The translations under genes were made by a program, and so were the position numbers. The notes under the pieces are model-generated. The model saw only the letters and a program-made list of their open reading frames with translations, made no database searches and was not told the DNA's origin. A stretch of 64,000 nt of DNA from Paradesertivirga mongoliensis. GTDB taxonomy: Bacteria; Bacteroidota; Bacteroidia; Sphingobacteriales; Sphingobacteriaceae. This document shows positions 46,325-54,799 of the stretch, one piece after another (the first letter of the stretch is position 1; each line of letters begins with the position of its first letter). The stretch is from NCBI RefSeq assembly GCF_024436395.1, contig NZ_JAFMZO010000001.1, positions 186,001-250,000 of the forward strand, read 5' to 3'.

Positions 46325-47599
46325 CTACAATCCCGTTGCTACGGTTTTCTGACCTCTGCCTGCCACCAGGCTCTCTCTTACTTTTAAATCACGGTACAGC
46401 TGAACCGGGTTAAGAGCAGCGTTAGAACGCAATCTGGCTTCGGCAACAATTGCCCGCACATCTGTACGGAATGCATGCTGAAGGATCTCCTGGCAACGAA
46501 CCACGTCGTTTTCCAAACGGGCCTGCTCTAATGCTTTTTTATCAACTAAAAGCGCCTGAGTGTAAGCCATCATGATGGCTTCAACCGACTGCAATAAATC
46601 TTCAAGAGGATCTTTGATGTTGTGAGAAGCATCAATCATCCAGCCTAAGCCGGTAGCGTGATCCATCCCTTTAGCATCCATACCTTCTACCAGTTCGTTG
46701 AAAATCAAAAACAGCTGGTAAGGTTTGATACTTCCTGTGGTTAAATCGTCGTCGCCATATTTAGAATCATTAAAATGGAAACCACCCAATTTTCCTTCGT
46801 TTAACAGAAGCGCTACAATCTGCTCTATATTGGCATTTGGCAAGTGGTGTCCAAGATCAACCAACGTATACGCCTTAGAACCTAATTTATTTGCGTAAAG
46901 GAGTGACTGACCCCAATCGCCTACCGACATAGAATAGAAGTTAGGCTCAAATGCTTTATACTCCACGAATACTTTCCAGTTATCCGGAAGCGCTGCATAA
47001 ATCTCCTGCAAACTCTCAAGGGTATTGTTGAATGCATTGCGGAAGTTTAATTGGCCGGGAAAGCTTGATCCGTCAGCCAACCATACGGTTAGCGAGTCTG
47101 AACCTAATTCAACCCCATGACGGATTACCTCAATATTATGTTCGATAGCCTGTTTACGTACTGCTTTATCAACATGCTGCAAAGAACCAAATTTATAGCT
47201 ATGCTGCTGATTTGGCTGATCCTGGAAAGTATTAGAGTTAACAGCATCAAACTTCAATCCGTATTGGGCAGCAAGTGCTTTTACAGACGCAGCATTCTCC
47301 GGAATATCCCAGGGAATATGCAATGATATTGCTCCGCTGGACTGGTTTAACTGGTGCAACAAGCCGATATCTTCCATTTTTTCCTCCAGGTTGCGTGGCT
47401 CACCGCCGCCAGAGAAGCGTCCGAAACGTGTACCCCCTGTTCCAAGAGCCCAGCTAGGGATCGCAATCTGGAACTTGATAAGTTTCTGGATAATCTCTTC
47501 TACCCCTTGTACGTCCTGAGCAAGGAATTCAAATTTTCTTTTATGTTGCTGAGCAAGCTTATCGTTATGCTCGTCGATCTGATATTTTTCGAGTCTCAT
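46325..47599 (-). CDS. rhaI: L-rhamnose isomerase (RhaI-type TIM-barrel)
   Basis: 424 aa. Not the E. coli RhaA type; it fits the Pseudomonas/Bacteroidota RhaI group of xylose-isomerase-like TIM barrels. Key segments are the N-terminal IAIPSWALGTGGTRFGRF, LHIPWD, FVEYKAFEPNFY (metal-binding Glu), LVDLGHHLPNANIEQ and GGFHFNDSKYGDDDLTTGS (His and Asp ligands). It converts L-rhamnose to L-rhamnulose in the cytoplasm. The gene is flanked by the hairpin at 47672..47703 upstream and by the inverted repeat downstream. Confidence 0.92.
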   Translation of the reverse strand: MRLEKYQIDEHNDKLAQQHKRKFEFLAQDVQGVEEIIQKLIKFQIAIPSWALGTGGTRFGRFSGGGEPRNLEEKMEDIGLLHQLNQSSGAISLHIPWDIPENAASVKALAAQYGLKFDAVNSNTFQDQPNQQHSYKFGSLQHVDKAVRKQAIEHNIEVIRHGVELGSDSLTVWLADGSSFPGQLNFRNAFNNTLESLQEIYAALPDNWKVFVEYKAFEPNFYSMSVGDWGQSLLYANKLGSKAYTLVDLGHHLPNANIEQIVALLLNEGKLGGFHFNDSKYGDDDLTTGSIKPYQLFLIFNELVEGMDAKGMDHATGLGWMIDASHNIKDPLEDLLQSVEAIMMAYTQALLVDKKALEQARLENDVVRCQEILQHAFRTDVRAIVAEARLRSNAALNPVQLYRDLKVRESLVAGRGQKTVATGL

Positions 47600-47671
47600 G
47601 TGGTTTATTTCTTGTAGCCCGGATATCTAAAAAAGGGCAATTTAGTTTATTAACGAACTAAAAATATGATA

Positions 47672-47703
47672 AAGATCAGCAAGATATTAATCTTGCTGAT
47701 CTT
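47672..47703 (-). terminator. Strong hairpin between aldolase/dehydrogenase gene and rhaI
   Basis: 14-bp perfect arms (AAGATCAGCAAGAT at 47672-47685 and its complement at 47690-47703) with an ATTA loop. On the coding strand it is followed by TTATCATATTTTTAG. It is likely a leaky terminator or an mRNA 3'-end stabiliser for the upstream rhaT-aldolase part. Confidence 0.65.
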
Positions 47704-47710
47704 GTTTGGT

Positions 47711-49831
47711 CTATCTTACAAATCCCATCGCAACACCCCCGTCAACGTTCAAAACGTTTCCGGTAGACTTGTTCAATAAGCCTCCCGCGAAAGCGAAACA
47801 AGCATTTGCAATATCGTCTGGTAAAATTATCTCATTTAAAAGGGTACGCTTAGCGTAGTAAGCAGGTAGCTCAGCAACGGTAATTCCGTAAGCCTTCGCA
47901 CGGCCTTCTGCCCATCCGCCAGCCCAGATATTACTGTCAGAAATAACAGCATCAGGGTTTACTACGTTTACACGGATCTTATCTGCACCCAGTTCTGCTG
48001 CATTTAATCGGCTTAAGTGAAGCTGTGCAGCTTTAGCGCTACCGTAGCCTGCATTGTTCGGACCGCTAACTAAAGCATTTTTGCTCACGATATTGATAAC
48101 ATCGCCGCCAATACCCTGCTTTTGCATAGTTGCTACGGCAGCCTGAGTAACAAAGAACTGGCCTTTAACCAATACGTCGTACAATAGATCCCAATCCTTT
48201 TCAGTATGATCTGCGATGGATTTAGAAATAGACAAACCGGCGTTATTCACAACGATATCAATACCACCGAAAGCTAATGCCGCTTTTTCAAGCGCTTCCT
48301 GAATCTGAGCACTGTTTGTAACGTCTAAAGCAGCAGTAGCATAAGAATCTTTTCCATACTGATTTTTGAACTCTTCGCCAGCACTCTCTAAGCGCTCCAC
48401 ATTCATGTCGTTCAAAATAACTACAGCACCTTCATCAACAAATTTTTTCGCGATAGCTTTACCAATACCACCTGCACTACCTGTAATCAAAGCGATTTTA
48501 CCAGATAGAGCTTTTGGCTTAGGCATACGTTGAAGTTTTGCTTCTTCCAATAACCAGTATTCGATATTGAATGCTTCCTGACGAGGCAATGAAGTGTACT
48601 CAGAAATCGCTTCCGCACCTTTCATTACATTGATAGCATTGGTATAGAATTCTGCCGCTACACGTGCTGTTTGCTTGTCTTTCGAAAAGGCGAACATACC
48701 CACACCAGGGTAAAGAATAATAACCGGGTTAGCATCACGGATTGCAGGACTGTTCGAATGCTTGCAAGTTTCGTAGTACTCGCTGTACATTTTGCGGTAT
48801 GCCTCAAAAGCCGGTGCAAGCTTCTCTTTTAAAGAAGCAACATCCGAAAGGTCTGCATCAGGAGTTAGTTCTAAAACAAGCGGGCTGATTTTGGTACGTA
48901 AAAAGTGATCCGGGCAGCTTGTTCCAAGTGGAGCCAAACGGTCTAAATCGTTCGAGTTGATAAACTCAAGAACACGGGGATCATCGGTAAAATGACCAAT
49001 CATATGTCTTTCGCTCGAGCAGAAACCACGTAGTACAGGCGCTATGGCAGCAGCTTGTTTCTTACGTCCCTGCTCATCAAGGCTTTGGATCTTCTGGCCA
49101 CCGAATACAGGGCCTTTTTTTCCGTAGCTTTCCTCAAGATATTCTGCACAACGCTCAATTACTTCCAGCGTGTTCATGTAGCTTTCGTATGCTGTATCAC
49201 CCCAGGTAAACAAACCGTGAGAACCTAACATGATACCGCGAATTCCAGGATTTTCGTCAAGACACGCCTTTAATTGCAAGCCCAGGTCAAAACCTGGCTT
49301 TTGCCATTCAACCCATCCGATAGTACCACCAAATAATTCTTCGGTGATTTTCTTACCATCTTTCGCTGCGGCAATAGCAATCGCTGCATCAGGATGTAAG
49401 TGATCAATGTGTTTGAAAGGTAGGAAACCATGTAAAGGGGTATCGATTGAAGGCGCTTTTGAAGCCAGGTCGTAAATACAATGGTTGAACAATTCAACCA
49501 TCTCATCTTCATGCTCTATACCGCGATATACATTTTTAAGGCTTCTTAAACGATCAACATATAGCGCTGCAAGTCCGCTGCGCTTTAAAGTACCGATATC
49601 TCCACCAGAACCTTTAATCCACATTACTTCAGTCTCTTCTCCCGTTAAAGGATCTTTAGCCATTGCTTTGCAGGAAGTATTTCCACCACCGTAATTAGTG
49701 AGACGCAGATCCGCTCCCAATAAATTCGAACGATATATTAATAAACCGACTTCATCACCCGCAAGTTCCGCGGCTTTAGCGTCATCCCACAGGTAGCTAA
49801 CGTGTTTAAAACGTGTTGTTTCGACAGACAT
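47711..49831 (-). CDS. rhaEW: Bifunctional rhamnulose-1-phosphate aldolase / L-lactaldehyde dehydrogenase
   Basis: 706 aa, a known fusion (the RhaD_aldol-ADH type, also called RhaEW). The N-terminal class II aldolase-like domain (about 25-420) has NYGGGNTSCK, LHGFLPFKHIDHLHPDAAI with zinc-ligand histidines near 145-150, and GSHGLFTWG. The C-terminal short-chain dehydrogenase domain (about 435-706) has ALITGSAGGIGKAIA near 445-458, NNAGLS, and the catalytic YGSAKAAQ near 596. It cleaves rhamnulose-1-phosphate to DHAP and L-lactaldehyde and oxidises the latter to L-lactate. Both halves keep their active-site residues. It follows rhaT by 22 bp. Confidence 0.94.
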   Translation of the reverse strand: MSVETTRFKHVSYLWDDAKAAELAGDEVGLLIYRSNLLGADLRLTNYGGGNTSCKAMAKDPLTGEETEVMWIKGSGGDIGTLKRSGLAALYVDRLRSLKNVYRGIEHEDEMVELFNHCIYDLASKAPSIDTPLHGFLPFKHIDHLHPDAAIAIAAAKDGKKITEELFGGTIGWVEWQKPGFDLGLQLKACLDENPGIRGIMLGSHGLFTWGDTAYESYMNTLEVIERCAEYLEESYGKKGPVFGGQKIQSLDEQGRKKQAAAIAPVLRGFCSSERHMIGHFTDDPRVLEFINSNDLDRLAPLGTSCPDHFLRTKISPLVLELTPDADLSDVASLKEKLAPAFEAYRKMYSEYYETCKHSNSPAIRDANPVIILYPGVGMFAFSKDKQTARVAAEFYTNAINVMKGAEAISEYTSLPRQEAFNIEYWLLEEAKLQRMPKPKALSGKIALITGSAGGIGKAIAKKFVDEGAVVILNDMNVERLESAGEEFKNQYGKDSYATAALDVTNSAQIQEALEKAALAFGGIDIVVNNAGLSISKSIADHTEKDWDLLYDVLVKGQFFVTQAAVATMQKQGIGGDVINIVSKNALVSGPNNAGYGSAKAAQLHLSRLNAAELGADKIRVNVVNPDAVISDSNIWAGGWAEGRAKAYGITVAELPAYYAKRTLLNEIILPDDIANACFAFAGGLLNKSTGNVLNVDGGVAMGFVR

Positions 49832-49853
49832 ATATTATAATTATTGTTGTTTA

Positions 49854-50930
49854 CTACTTTAATGAATTTCCGTATCCTACAATCAGAACGGAAAGTATAA
49901 TAATTGCAATTCCGGCAACCACGGTACCATATGTTTTTTTGCTAACTAAAGTCCACTCTTTCAATATCAAGCCCCATGCGTTTGCGATCAGGATGATAAA
50001 AGCCATGTGCAAAATCCATGAACTCGGACCATTTCCCAGCTTGCTCTCACCCATTCCATAGAAAAAGAATTGCAAGAACCAGGTTGTACCTGCAAGAGCA
50101 GAGAAAATATAGTTTTTCAGTAATGGTGTTTTACTATTACCATAATCGTTGAAAGTTTTATTACGTGCATTTAAGATCATGCACCAGATAAGGTTAGTGG
50201 TTAATCCTCCCCACAAAATAACCACATAGGTAACGTTGTTTGAAAATAAGAAATTTCCCTCGCCCGGATTGGCAGCTTGCCATGCCTGATTAGCCATCTC
50301 GGCCATAGGCTTTCCAGCTTCCAGGGCAAAGTTGAAACATGCACTTAACACGCCGGAAACGATAGAAACAAATAAACCTAATCCGATTTTAAATTCAACA
50401 CTGGTATCAACTATCCCTTTTTCAGAAAGCTCTTTCTCTTTCATGGTACCGGCTTTACCGCATACAATAATTCCGATTACACAAACCAGGATACCCAATA
50501 AAACCATTTGACCCCAGTTCTGCGAAAGCAGATCGGTGAATGTATCTTTTCCCTCAGAAGGATATAGATCATAATATATTGAAGGGATAAGCGCGCCAAA
50601 TACCGAACACAATCCTAATATGATTGAACTTCCTAAGGCAACACCTAAATAACGCACTCCTAAACCGTAAGTCAAACCACCTATACCCCATAGCAATCCA
50701 AAAAAATAGGTTAGGCCTAAAATACCGCCGTCAGTGCTTTTTATAATATCAACGTAGCCTGGTATAGTTAACCATGCAGCTAAAGGTGGAACAATTAACC
50801 AGGAGAATATCCCACCAACTATCCAATAACTTTCCCAGGCCCAACCCTTTACCTTTTTATAAGGAATGTAGAAACTACCCGAGGCGAATCCGCCGATAAA
50901 ATGAAAAATAACTCCTAATACTGCTTGCAT
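49854..50930 (-). CDS. rhaT: L-rhamnose/proton symporter RhaT
   Basis: 358 aa inner-membrane protein with about ten hydrophobic segments. The start resembles RhaT (VIFHFIGGFASGSFYIPYKK, WESYWIVGGIFSWLIVPPLA), followed by LGVALGSSIILGLCSVFGAL and GVLSACFNFALEAGKPMAEM. It imports L-rhamnose. It is the first gene of the rhamnose run; the region upstream contains direct and inverted repeats that look like a regulator site. No transcription factor for rhamnose is encoded nearby. Confidence 0.95.
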   Translation of the reverse strand: MQAVLGVIFHFIGGFASGSFYIPYKKVKGWAWESYWIVGGIFSWLIVPPLAAWLTIPGYVDIIKSTDGGILGLTYFFGLLWGIGGLTYGLGVRYLGVALGSSIILGLCSVFGALIPSIYYDLYPSEGKDTFTDLLSQNWGQMVLLGILVCVIGIIVCGKAGTMKEKELSEKGIVDTSVEFKIGLGLFVSIVSGVLSACFNFALEAGKPMAEMANQAWQAANPGEGNFLFSNNVTYVVILWGGLTTNLIWCMILNARNKTFNDYGNSKTPLLKNYIFSALAGTTWFLQFFFYGMGESKLGNGPSSWILHMAFIILIANAWGLILKEWTLVSKKTYGTVVAGIAIIILSVLIVGYGNSLK

Positions 50931-51308
50931 CTATAAAGGTTTAAATTGTTTATTTAATAGGCGTTAAAAATAGAAAAGACAGGCATTAAATCTGTCATGC
51001 ACTGTCATGATAGGCAAAAACTGAAAAATGCACCCCTTAAGACCTCACAACAGTACCTTAAACCTGTTGAATTTTTCTTGCGATTACAGGAATTCCTTTT
51101 TTTATCATTTAATTGTGCTGGCTTCTCCAGAAAGTTGCTTTGCAGAATTTATTCTGCAATTTTGTAGAGCCGATGCGTTAGAATCGGATTCTTCCTTCTA
51201 TTTACCCCAATCACCATAAAAAGAAATTGACCGACTGATACGTACCAATACGTAGGATAAACGGAGGATGGGTATACCCACAGCTTGCCTTGACCGAAGC
51301 TAAAGCCT
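50931..51308. other. 378-bp gene-free region upstream of rhaT
   Basis: It contains the repeats at 50978..51009 and a TATTTTTA box (50972-50965, minus strand) resembling a -7 element. The small plus-strand frame 51028..51219 has no features of a protein. The stretch 51060-51308 shows nothing else convincing. Confidence 0.6.
50978..51009 (-). promoter_or_regulatory. Putative regulator-binding repeats before rhaT
   Basis: CTGTCATG occurs twice, at 50992-50999 and 51002-51009, a direct repeat with 10-bp period (one helical turn), as seen for AraC-type activators. GACAG (50978-50982) also pairs with CTGTC (50992-50996). The repeats lie where a -33 box would be expected relative to the TATTTTTA box. 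Confidence 0.45.
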
Positions 51309-51596
51309 TTATAACCGCTTCAAAAACTCTTGCAAAGCGGCAGTATATACCCGTTTACCTTTAGGCAGTTTCTTTTGGTATTCCGCTTTCTTAACCGGGT
51401 CGCTTATGATAGAACGGGCATAGGCAACCGCCTCAGCAAAGCTGCGCTGTTTCTGTTTTTGGAGGTCGTTGTACTTAACGCCGCTCATATCAGGATACTT
51501 GCTGATTACAGTTTTGTTGCCGTAGTTTTTAACTACTATATCCTTGCCTATCTTCCCCTTTGCTTCTTTTAGTAATATGTTATTGGTAGTTGCCAT
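51309..51596 (-). CDS. Hypothetical small basic protein
   Basis: 95 aa, not recognised. It starts MATTNNILLKEAKGKIGKDI and contains NYGNKTVISKYPDMSGVKYN, then a helical, Lys/Gln-rich segment (LQKQKQRSFAEAVAYARSII) and a basic end (KKLPKGKRVYTAALQEFLKR). It has no signal peptide or membrane segment. The basic composition suggests a cytosolic or nucleic-acid-associated protein, but this is a guess. It stands alone, divergent from the beta-barrel gene 135 bp away. Confidence 0.6.
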   Translation of the reverse strand: MATTNNILLKEAKGKIGKDIVVKNYGNKTVISKYPDMSGVKYNDLQKQKQRSFAEAVAYARSIISDPVKKAEYQKKLPKGKRVYTAALQEFLKRL

Positions 51597-51731
51597 AATT
51601 AAAGATATAACTTGTTGCTAACTCTGTCATAAAAATCTCGTTTCGAGAATGTTTGCCCGTGTAATGATGAGCAACCATCAGCAGGACAATACATTTTTTA
51701 TATCTTAGCGGCCTAAACTCTTATTACAATT

Positions 51732-52520
51732 ATGAAAAGCTTTTTATTACCACTCGTGGCATGTTTTGTCGCGTTCTCTAGCTATGCTCAGACTTCGTCA
51801 GAATCCGACGATGCTTTAAAAGCCGCGCAAAAAAAATGGGTGCTCGAACTCAATGTTAACCCCTTTAAAAGTGATCTTAATTTAGCCAACGCATTAAATC
51901 AGATAAAGGTCAGGACATTTTTGTCAGACCGAACAGCGTTGCGTTTGGGCTTTCACGCTAACAGACTTTCGTCGGATGTTGAAAGCGGTAACCCTTATGG
52001 CACAAACCCTATGATATACCGCGACGAAAAAAGCAGCACAACCCTCGGATTTAATATCGGTTTTGAGAAACATCTGGGTGGCACCCGCAGGTTATCACCC
52101 TATTTTGGCGTAGACCTGGCGGTGTCGAATAAATCTTCGAAGCAGGAACTGACTAATGGAAGTGTCAAAACAACTATCAAAAATGCATGGACGACTTATT
52201 CTACCACCAGTATGTGGGTTCCAAACTACAACGGAACGGGTGGACAATACGTAACGCAGCCAATATACAGAACAGAGGAAATAGCTTATCTGAAATACGG
52301 ATTGAATATCGTTTCCGGTTTCGACTACTACGTTTCAAAGCATTTCTTTGTCGGCGCCGAGCTAAGCCTGGGATTTAGTCAGACAAACCACAAAAACGTT
52401 AAGTTTAGTCAATCGGGTAGCACATCGGGCTCGAGCACCGACAATTCTGACCAGAAAAACAACTCGTTTCAGTTCGGAACAAGTAATTACAATGGAATAA
52501 GACTTGGCTATGTACTCTAA
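51732..52520 (+). CDS. Outer-membrane beta-barrel protein
   Basis: 262 aa. Signal peptide cleaved after SSYAQ (about residue 20), then alternating strands typical of a small barrel: KWVLELNVNPFKSD, TALRLGFHANRL, STTLGFNIGFEKHL, LSPYFGVDLAVS, YLKYGLNIVSGFDYYVS, HFFVGAELSLGFS, and the last strand GIRLGYVL. A Ser/Asn-rich loop (QSGSTSGSSTDNSDQKN) lies near residue 235. Exact function unknown. The next gene, a TIG-repeat lipoprotein, starts only 10 bp later, so the two probably form an operon. Confidence 0.85.
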   Translation: MKSFLLPLVACFVAFSSYAQTSSESDDALKAAQKKWVLELNVNPFKSDLNLANALNQIKVRTFLSDRTALRLGFHANRLSSDVESGNPYGTNPMIYRDEKSSTTLGFNIGFEKHLGGTRRLSPYFGVDLAVSNKSSKQELTNGSVKTTIKNAWTTYSTTSMWVPNYNGTGGQYVTQPIYRTEEIAYLKYGLNIVSGFDYYVSKHFFVGAELSLGFSQTNHKNVKFSQSGSTSGSSTDNSDQKNNSFQFGTSNYNGIRLGYVL

Positions 52521-52530
52521 TTTTAAAGAA

Positions 52531-54204
52531 ATGAAAAGACACATAGCATCACTTATTTTAATTTGCTCCTTTTTATTCACCCTGGTTTCAGGCTGTAAGA
52601 AAGATCAAAATGAGCATCCGGAAGTTCAAACGCTCGAGATCGAAGCACTGTCGCCATCTCGGATAATATTGAAAGGGAATATTGTATCGACCGGTGAGTT
52701 TAACGCTACAGACTATGGTTTCTATTATGGAAGCTCAGCAAGTTTAGGCGACGGGATGGGAACAAAGGTATCAATGGGTTCAGAATTAAAAGAAGGGCAG
52801 TTTTCAAAAGAAGTGCAGCCCTTCTCATATTTTAGTAACCCGCAAACTATTTATGCAAGAGCATATATCACCGATAGTAACGGCACGATATACGGCCCGG
52901 TAAACTCGGTGCAAATACCGTCTGTGAGTTACAGCAGCGTTGTACCTTCAAGCGGAAAAGCAGGAGACTTAATCACATTAAACGGACAGTTTCATAAACT
53001 TACCAAAGAAGAAATCACCGTTTCATTTGCAGGTATATCCGCACAAATAGAGGAGGTTACTTCGTCCAAAGTTACGGTTAAAGTTCCCACGGGCATTAAT
53101 ACTTCCAATAATGGATCTAACCAGGTGAATATAACTATCGCTCTTGGCGGACATAATATTTATGGATCGCAGAATGTGTTCACTATAAATCCTACACCCA
53201 AAGATTTTAGTCCAAAAGCTGGAACAGTGGGTACCTCCATCCTGATTACCGGAGACAATATACCGTCCTCGTACTATTACAACAACTCGCTTAAGGTATA
53301 TTTCGGGCAAACCCAGGTAGCGATATCCAACCAAAATTCAAGCGGAATAAGCGTTTCGGTTCCAGGTAACATCACCGATGCCAAGTTTGCTGTATCAGTA
53401 GAATTTAACGGCATCAAAACTACCTTACCTGGCGAGTTTACTATTACACCGCATACCATTACAGCCATTTCGCCGGCTTCGGGCTTGCCGGGCAGCAGCT
53501 TTTCGATATTTGGAAATAATTTTGTGACCAATTACTACTCGTCGAGCAACCTCGGTGTAACTATAGGCGGTATTCCAGCTTCGGTTTCTATCATGTCAAC
53601 CGGACAGTTAACGGCTACAATTCCTGTTAGTTTACCAGCAGGAGATTATAAAGTATCAGTGAAACAGGGGCCATTCACAGTAGAAGCGCCACAAACCCTT
53701 AAGGTACAGAATTTAACCCTGAGCAGTTTCTCGCCCTCATCAGGAGGAGTAGGTAAAGAAGTAACCATACAAGGGATATTCATGCCTGGTTCTTCTCATC
53801 AGGTGTATTTCGGCTCATTGTCGACTTATACTAGTAATACCACAGCCACAACACTGAAAGTGAACGTTCCATTCGGAGCGGTACCCGGCGACAGTAAAAT
53901 AACCGTGAAATATGGAAATCAATCCGCCGAATCAAGCTCAGACTTTACCGTTCTTGCGCCAAGTATAACCTCGTTTTCACCCACGTCTGGGGTTGCCGGA
54001 ACTGAGATAATCATTTCGGGTTCGGGTTTTAGCCCGTACACTACCGTTAGGTTCGGCACCATTCAGACCAATGTGATCATTGCAACCGAGTCTACGCTGA
54101 AAGTCGTAGTACCATCAAACCTGAATTTAGGAGCGATGAAAATAACCGTAATAAGTAACGGGCAAACAATTGTAAGCTCGGCCAATTTTACAGCAACAAA
54201 TTAG
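52531..54204 (+). CDS. IPT/TIG-repeat surface lipoprotein
   Basis: 557 aa from ATG 52531 (MKRHIASLILICSF); the upstream start at 52504 would overlap the previous gene and displace the signal. Lipobox VSGC (Cys22) followed by KKDQNEHPE. An N-terminal FN3-like region (about 32-140, with AYITDSNGTIYGP) is followed by five IPT/TIG repeats, each starting with a variant of the (F/V)SPxSGxxG motif: VVPSSGKAGD, FSPKAGTVGT, ISPASGLPGS, FSPSSGGVGK and FSPTSGVAGT. Such proteins bind polymers or other proteins at the cell surface. It is probably co-expressed with the beta-barrel protein. Confidence 0.9.
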   Translation: MKRHIASLILICSFLFTLVSGCKKDQNEHPEVQTLEIEALSPSRIILKGNIVSTGEFNATDYGFYYGSSASLGDGMGTKVSMGSELKEGQFSKEVQPFSYFSNPQTIYARAYITDSNGTIYGPVNSVQIPSVSYSSVVPSSGKAGDLITLNGQFHKLTKEEITVSFAGISAQIEEVTSSKVTVKVPTGINTSNNGSNQVNITIALGGHNIYGSQNVFTINPTPKDFSPKAGTVGTSILITGDNIPSSYYYNNSLKVYFGQTQVAISNQNSSGISVSVPGNITDAKFAVSVEFNGIKTTLPGEFTITPHTITAISPASGLPGSSFSIFGNNFVTNYYSSSNLGVTIGGIPASVSIMSTGQLTATIPVSLPAGDYKVSVKQGPFTVEAPQTLKVQNLTLSSFSPSSGGVGKEVTIQGIFMPGSSHQVYFGSLSTYTSNTTATTLKVNVPFGAVPGDSKITVKYGNQSAESSSDFTVLAPSITSFSPTSGVAGTEIIISGSGFSPYTTVRFGTIQTNVIIATESTLKVVVPSNLNLGAMKITVISNGQTIVSSANFTATN

Positions 54205-54218
54205 TTTATAAAAAAAAG

Positions 54219-54243
54219 AAGCCCGGAAACACCGGGCTTTTTT
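54219..54243. terminator. Bidirectional rho-independent terminator
   Basis: AAGCCCGG (54219-54226) pairs with CCGGGCTT (54232-54239) over a 5-nt loop. T-run follows on the plus strand and an A-run precedes, so it can stop transcription from both the TIG gene and the converging metal-efflux operon. Confidence 0.92.
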
Positions 54244-54245
54244 GT

Positions 54246-54788
54246 TTATTTTATCTCCTCCTTTACTTCTCCGCAAGTAAGCATCTCGTCGCCGTAATAG
54301 GGGTTCTTAATGTCCGATTCGCTGGCTAACCAATAGGCCCCATCGCCGTCCTTTGCCATCGGACAATATTGCTTGTAAATCTTTCCTGATTTCAATCCTG
54401 CGCCTTTAACAAAACTCTCCACTTCAGCGGTTAGCTCATCGAAATTGTCTCGTTGCGCTTTTATATCAGCCGACGCTGCAATCTGAGACGAGATATCCGC
54501 CGCCTTCTTATTACCGGCGTCAGTCAAAGCTGTGCTCAATGCAGAAGCACCGGCTTGTGCCTCTTTCCCGTCCGAGTTTACCAGGGCAGTTTTAAGGTGA
54601 ATATAATGTTGATATACCTCCTGAGATTTTGCATCCTTAAACTCAGGGTTACCAGCCTCCGAAGCCATATTTTCTGATTCATGACTTTCGTGCTCCGCGG
54701 CATTTTCCTTCGGTGTTTCTGATGTACAGGCGGTTGAAACAGCAATGGCTACTGCAAGGCTGCTTAACAAAATGGTGTTCATTTTCAT
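54246..54788 (-). CDS. DUF3347-like lipoprotein of the copper/heavy-metal efflux operon
   Basis: 180 aa from ATG 54788 (MKMNTILLSS). Lipobox STAC (Cys21), then a His/Glu-rich stretch (ENAAEHESHESENM) that could bind metal. The helical DUF3347-like part (about 50-140, VYQHYIHLKTALVNSDGKEA) is followed by QYCPMAKDGDGAYWLASESD and NPYYGDEMLTCG, a Cys/Met-bearing end seen in proteins encoded with CusAB-type pumps. It is probably a periplasmic copper or silver chaperone or sensor (inference). It begins 11 bp after the adaptor gene and ends next to the terminator. Confidence 0.85.
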   Translation of the reverse strand: MKMNTILLSSLAVAIAVSTACTSETPKENAAEHESHESENMASEAGNPEFKDAKSQEVYQHYIHLKTALVNSDGKEAQAGASALSTALTDAGNKKAADISSQIAASADIKAQRDNFDELTAEVESFVKGAGLKSGKIYKQYCPMAKDGDGAYWLASESDIKNPYYGDEMLTCGEVKEEIK

Positions 54789-54799
54789 ATGATTCAAAT

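Noticed and set aside
51028-51219. 63-residue plus-strand frame before rhaT
   Set aside because: No domain, signal or conserved pattern; it lies in the regulatory region.
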